NCBI RefSeq assembly: GCF_000369405.1
Contig: NZ_KB850000.1
Location: 434,001-498,000 of the forward strand
Direction of reading: 5' to 3'
DNA: 64,000 nt
Source of the DNA: Acinetobacter sp. ANC 3929
GTDB lineage: Bacteria > Pseudomonadota > Gammaproteobacteria > Pseudomonadales > Moraxellaceae
Positions 63,252-64,000 of this stretch are shown here, piece after piece (the stretch's first letter is position 1; each line of letters starts with the position of its first letter). Made by a program: the position numbers and the translations under genes. The notes under the pieces were generated by a model, which was not told where the DNA came from, searched no databases, and worked only from the letters and a program-made list of their open reading frames with translations.

Positions 63252-63357
63252 CATATCCCAAGTGAAAGTCTCCTGCTAATTCAGCACATATCAGGCTAAG
63301 TAAACATAAAGTTTTATTCATCTTTCAACTCTCTAGTATGTATTCAATATTTCAGTG

Positions 63358-64000
63358 TTAATGATGTAATTGTGGGCCAAGAAATTCAAATGGTTTGGCG
63401 AGTTTAAATTGATTTGTTGCATCACCTGCAAAGGTATTTTGTTGATCTTTACCTAGATCAAGTTTACGCGTTAAACCATCCTTAAAGTTAATTTTCTTTA
63501 AATCTATCCAAAATACATTGGGTGAAACTGCTGATTCAAAGAAATAGAGTTGCTGTTTATGATCAGCAACTGTTCGCCAGCGCGTCGAGGATATATTGGG
63601 TTCTTCAGCGGTATTTAAGCCGTAGGGAACAGATGCATTACGAATAACGCTAAAAACGGACGCTAAGGCATCTTTAGGATTGTCATTTTTAGGAATGGTA
63701 TTGATATAAAACGATGCACGGGCAAATCGATCAGCAGCCCGATTGGTACCTGGCAGCATCACGGTTCCACCAATTTGCTGCCAATAGGTATTGAGTGCGA
63801 GTTGTTGATCAAATGTTGGCGAGTTAGTCATGACTTGATATTTTTTATCATGATGAATGACTTGTTTGCCCCCAATGTATTCAATAATGGCACTGTCACC
63901 CGTTTTATCTGAAATAGAGAGGTGTAACGTTGCGAGTCGTTGTTCACCAGGCACACTGTCGGTAATCAGATCAAAAGGTTCTTTTTCTAAAGCACGAACA
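63358..64000 (-). CDS. Choloylglycine hydrolase family protein, 5' end beyond window
   Basis: At least 214 codons are visible, with the frame open to the right edge. It has the C-terminal pattern of the penicillin V acylase / bile-salt hydrolase Ntn family: SAIIEYIGGKQVIHHDKKYQ, VMTNSPTFDQQLALNTYWQ, PGTNRAADRFARA, FSVIRNASVPYGL and STRWRTVADHKQQLYFFES. The catalytic N-terminal Cys would be outside the window. It was probably in the same orientation as the split lipoprotein gene, with 36 bases between the stop and that gene's start codon, so it may be the first gene of a two-gene operon. Confidence 0.9.
   Translation of the reverse strand, partial: VRALEKEPFDLITDSVPGEQRLATLHLSISDKTGDSAIIEYIGGKQVIHHDKKYQVMTNSPTFDQQLALNTYWQQIGGTVMLPGTNRAADRFARASFYINTIPKNDNPKDALASVFSVIRNASVPYGLNTAEEPNISSTRWRTVADHKQQLYFFESAVSPNVFWIDLKKINFKDGLTRKLDLGKDQQNTFAGDATNQFKLAKPFEFLGPQLHH

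Larger units (their letters stand above)
62020..63293 (+). mobile_element. IS3-family insertion sequence, 1274 bp, intact
   Basis: The ends are TGATGTGTGCTGA at 62020-62032 and TCAGCACATATCA at 63281-63293, imperfect inverted repeats that begin with TG and end with CA. Inward similarity continues (GGAGGTTTTAACTTGG against GGAGACTTTCACTTGG). A 3-bp direct duplication GGC flanks it (62017-62019 and 63294-63296), as expected for IS3. Two overlapping transposase genes with an A6G slippery site are intact, so the element is likely active. Confidence 0.93.
61532..63321 (-). pseudogene. Lipoprotein gene split by an IS3-family element
   Basis: The 3' part (61532-62019) encodes a 157-codon frame beginning MSGCSTLPVSSVPSTDN. 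The 5' part lies beyond the insertion at 63294-63321: ATG at 63321 then NKTLCLLS. Removing the element and one GGC copy joins them to MNKTLCLLSLCIVMSGC, a complete lipoprotein signal with its lipobox Cys. The mature domain (about 150 residues) has an extracytoplasmic look (YDIKGITFVVDGKAFAYKPI) and no recognised family. GAGAG precedes the original ATG. The gene is cut after 9 codons, so the product is lost unless an internal start is used; the ATG in VMSGC has no signal helix. Confidence 0.9.

Noticed and set aside
62025..63288. Alternative IS3 borders at TGTGCTGA / TCAGCACA
   Set aside because: These inner ends give no matching target duplication; the borders 62020-63293 give TG...CA ends and the GGC duplication.

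Overview
The window looks like chromosomal DNA of an Acinetobacter species (Moraxellaceae, Gammaproteobacteria). It is AT-rich. The gene set fits that genus: putA with a divergent Lrp-type regulator and putP, a lone gcvH, an Acinetobacter-style aspA, small cold-shock genes, and many short Acinetobacter-type hypothetical genes closed by compact AAAAAGC..GCTTTTT terminators. The assignment rests on recognising protein families and gene context. No search was run.

Layout. 1-3.5 kb: a chaperone-usher fimbrial operon on the minus strand (pilin, chaperone, usher cut by the window edge), with a perfect stem-loop after the pilin gene. 3.9-9 kb: two small unknown genes, then bioB, queG, nnr and ruvC. 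9.2-21 kb: an initiator tRNA, two cold-shock genes, an FAD amine oxidoreductase, a DUF333/I78 lipoprotein, fxsA, metK, tkt, a DUF3916 gene, osmC and yceI. 21.2-25.7 kb: a compact phage-derived module of a CI-type repressor, a three-site operator/promoter region, a Cro/YdaS-like protein, unknown genes, a holin candidate and a GH19 endolysin. It has no integrase and no head or tail genes. 25.8-29.7 kb: a TopAI (YjhX)-like toxin gene followed by an HD-GNAT fusion gene, an LRAT-like gene, and an intact IS1-family element placed directly in front of a phosphodiester-glycosidase gene. 30-39.8 kb: trmA, grpB-like, then the proline catabolism block (putA, Lrp regulator, putP) and aspA. 40-47 kb: a secreted AA10 LPMO with a chitin-binding module, gcvH, an AraC regulator, an ABC exporter coupled to a MaoC dehydratase, and a PF10118 protein. 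47.5-53.8 kb: an accessory stretch of small membrane proteins, lipoproteins, a beta-barrel protein, a large TIM-barrel-like protein and a decayed gene. 53.8-64 kb: an MscS channel, an sstT-yoaK-DUF2058 operon, a SulP transporter behind a persulfide-sensor-type ArsR regulator, a candidate small RNA, a tetR gene, a lipoprotein gene split by an IS3-family element, and a choloylglycine-hydrolase family gene cut by the right edge.

How genes work together. PutP imports proline, PutA oxidises it to glutamate, and the divergent Lrp-type protein probably controls both. AspA next door can release ammonia and fumarate from aspartate. The ArsR protein has the two cysteines, 66 residues apart, of the BigR/SqrR group and sits just upstream of a SulP anion transporter, suggesting sulfur-species control of anion movement. 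The CI/Cro-like pair shares three evenly spaced operator-like repeats that overlap two opposed promoters.

The most unusual items are the HD-GNAT fusion next to a TopAI-like toxin, the tripartite repressor operator with extra sites behind the repressor gene, a well-delimited small-RNA candidate near 60.3 kb, a gene broken by a 7-bp tandem duplication with an intact paralogue 25 kb away, and two IS insertions whose target-site duplications allow the original sequence to be rebuilt.
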